In this document: in pieces, positions 5,134-5,159 of the stretch
How the letters are laid out: each line of letters starts with the position of its first letter
Numbering within the stretch: position 1 is the first letter of the stretch
NCBI GenBank assembly: GCA_023447015.1
Contig: JAEXPG010000290.1
Location: 1 to 5,159, forward strand
Length of the DNA stretch: 5,159 bases
Reading direction: 5' to 3'
DNA from: Verrucomicrobiota bacterium
GTDB taxonomy: Bacteria > Verrucomicrobiota > Verrucomicrobiia > Opitutales > Opitutaceae
Notes under the pieces: model-generated
Told to the model about the DNA's origin: nothing
Databases searched by the model: none
What the model saw: the letters and a program-made list of their open reading frames with translations, nothing else
Position numbers and translations under genes: made by a program

Positions 5134-5159
5134 TGCCGACACCAGCCAAACCGGCCGGG

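Overview
This window is G+C-rich chromosomal DNA with strongly C/G-ending codons. It probably comes from a Verrucomicrobia member of the Opitutaceae type. That placement is an inference. It rests on an SPFEV...LAGTR...TTG.E.GG..GNF.G protein signature that I associate with TonB-dependent receptors of that family, on an ECF sigma factor paired with a von Willebrand-type membrane protein, and on abundant short palindromic repeats both between and inside genes.

Layout. (1) Bases 1-1000 hold the end of a hexuronate catabolism operon: the last 35 codons of a mannonate dehydratase (uxuA) and a complete SDR-family D-mannonate oxidoreductase/fructuronate reductase (uxuB type). A strong intrinsic terminator follows at 1027-1065. 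Together the two enzymes take D-fructuronate through D-mannonate to 2-keto-3-deoxygluconate, as expected in a degrader of plant or algal polyuronides. (2) Bases 1066-1619 are non-coding and rich in repeats. They include a 31-base-arm inverted repeat, a smaller hairpin, a segment that looks like a dispersed repeat, and a faint TnpB-like peptide trace on the minus strand. (3) Bases 1620-5093 hold a two-gene operon with a 3-base gap: an ECF sigma factor, then a 961-residue single-pass membrane protein. The second protein joins, in order, an anti-sigma/FecR-like cytoplasmic domain, a transmembrane helix, a TonB-receptor plug-like segment, and a YfbK-type VWA module (N-terminal domain, VWA with a complete MIDAS motif, DUF3520-like C-terminus). 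(4) The 66-base tail after the stop holds two further hairpins.

How it may work (inference). The second protein is probably the membrane anti-sigma factor of the first, with its VWA and plug-like parts outside the inner membrane as sensing or docking modules. In classic FecIRA signalling the receptor and anti-sigma are separate proteins. Here a piece of the receptor appears to be built into the anti-sigma itself, which is the most unusual protein-level feature of the window.

The most striking DNA-level feature is a pair of inverted 27-base palindromic units inside the reading frame of this gene. Their stems differ only by compensatory base changes. A second, nested hairpin lies about 60 bases downstream, also in frame. 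Both encode part of the cytoplasmic linker between the anti-sigma-like domain and the membrane helix.
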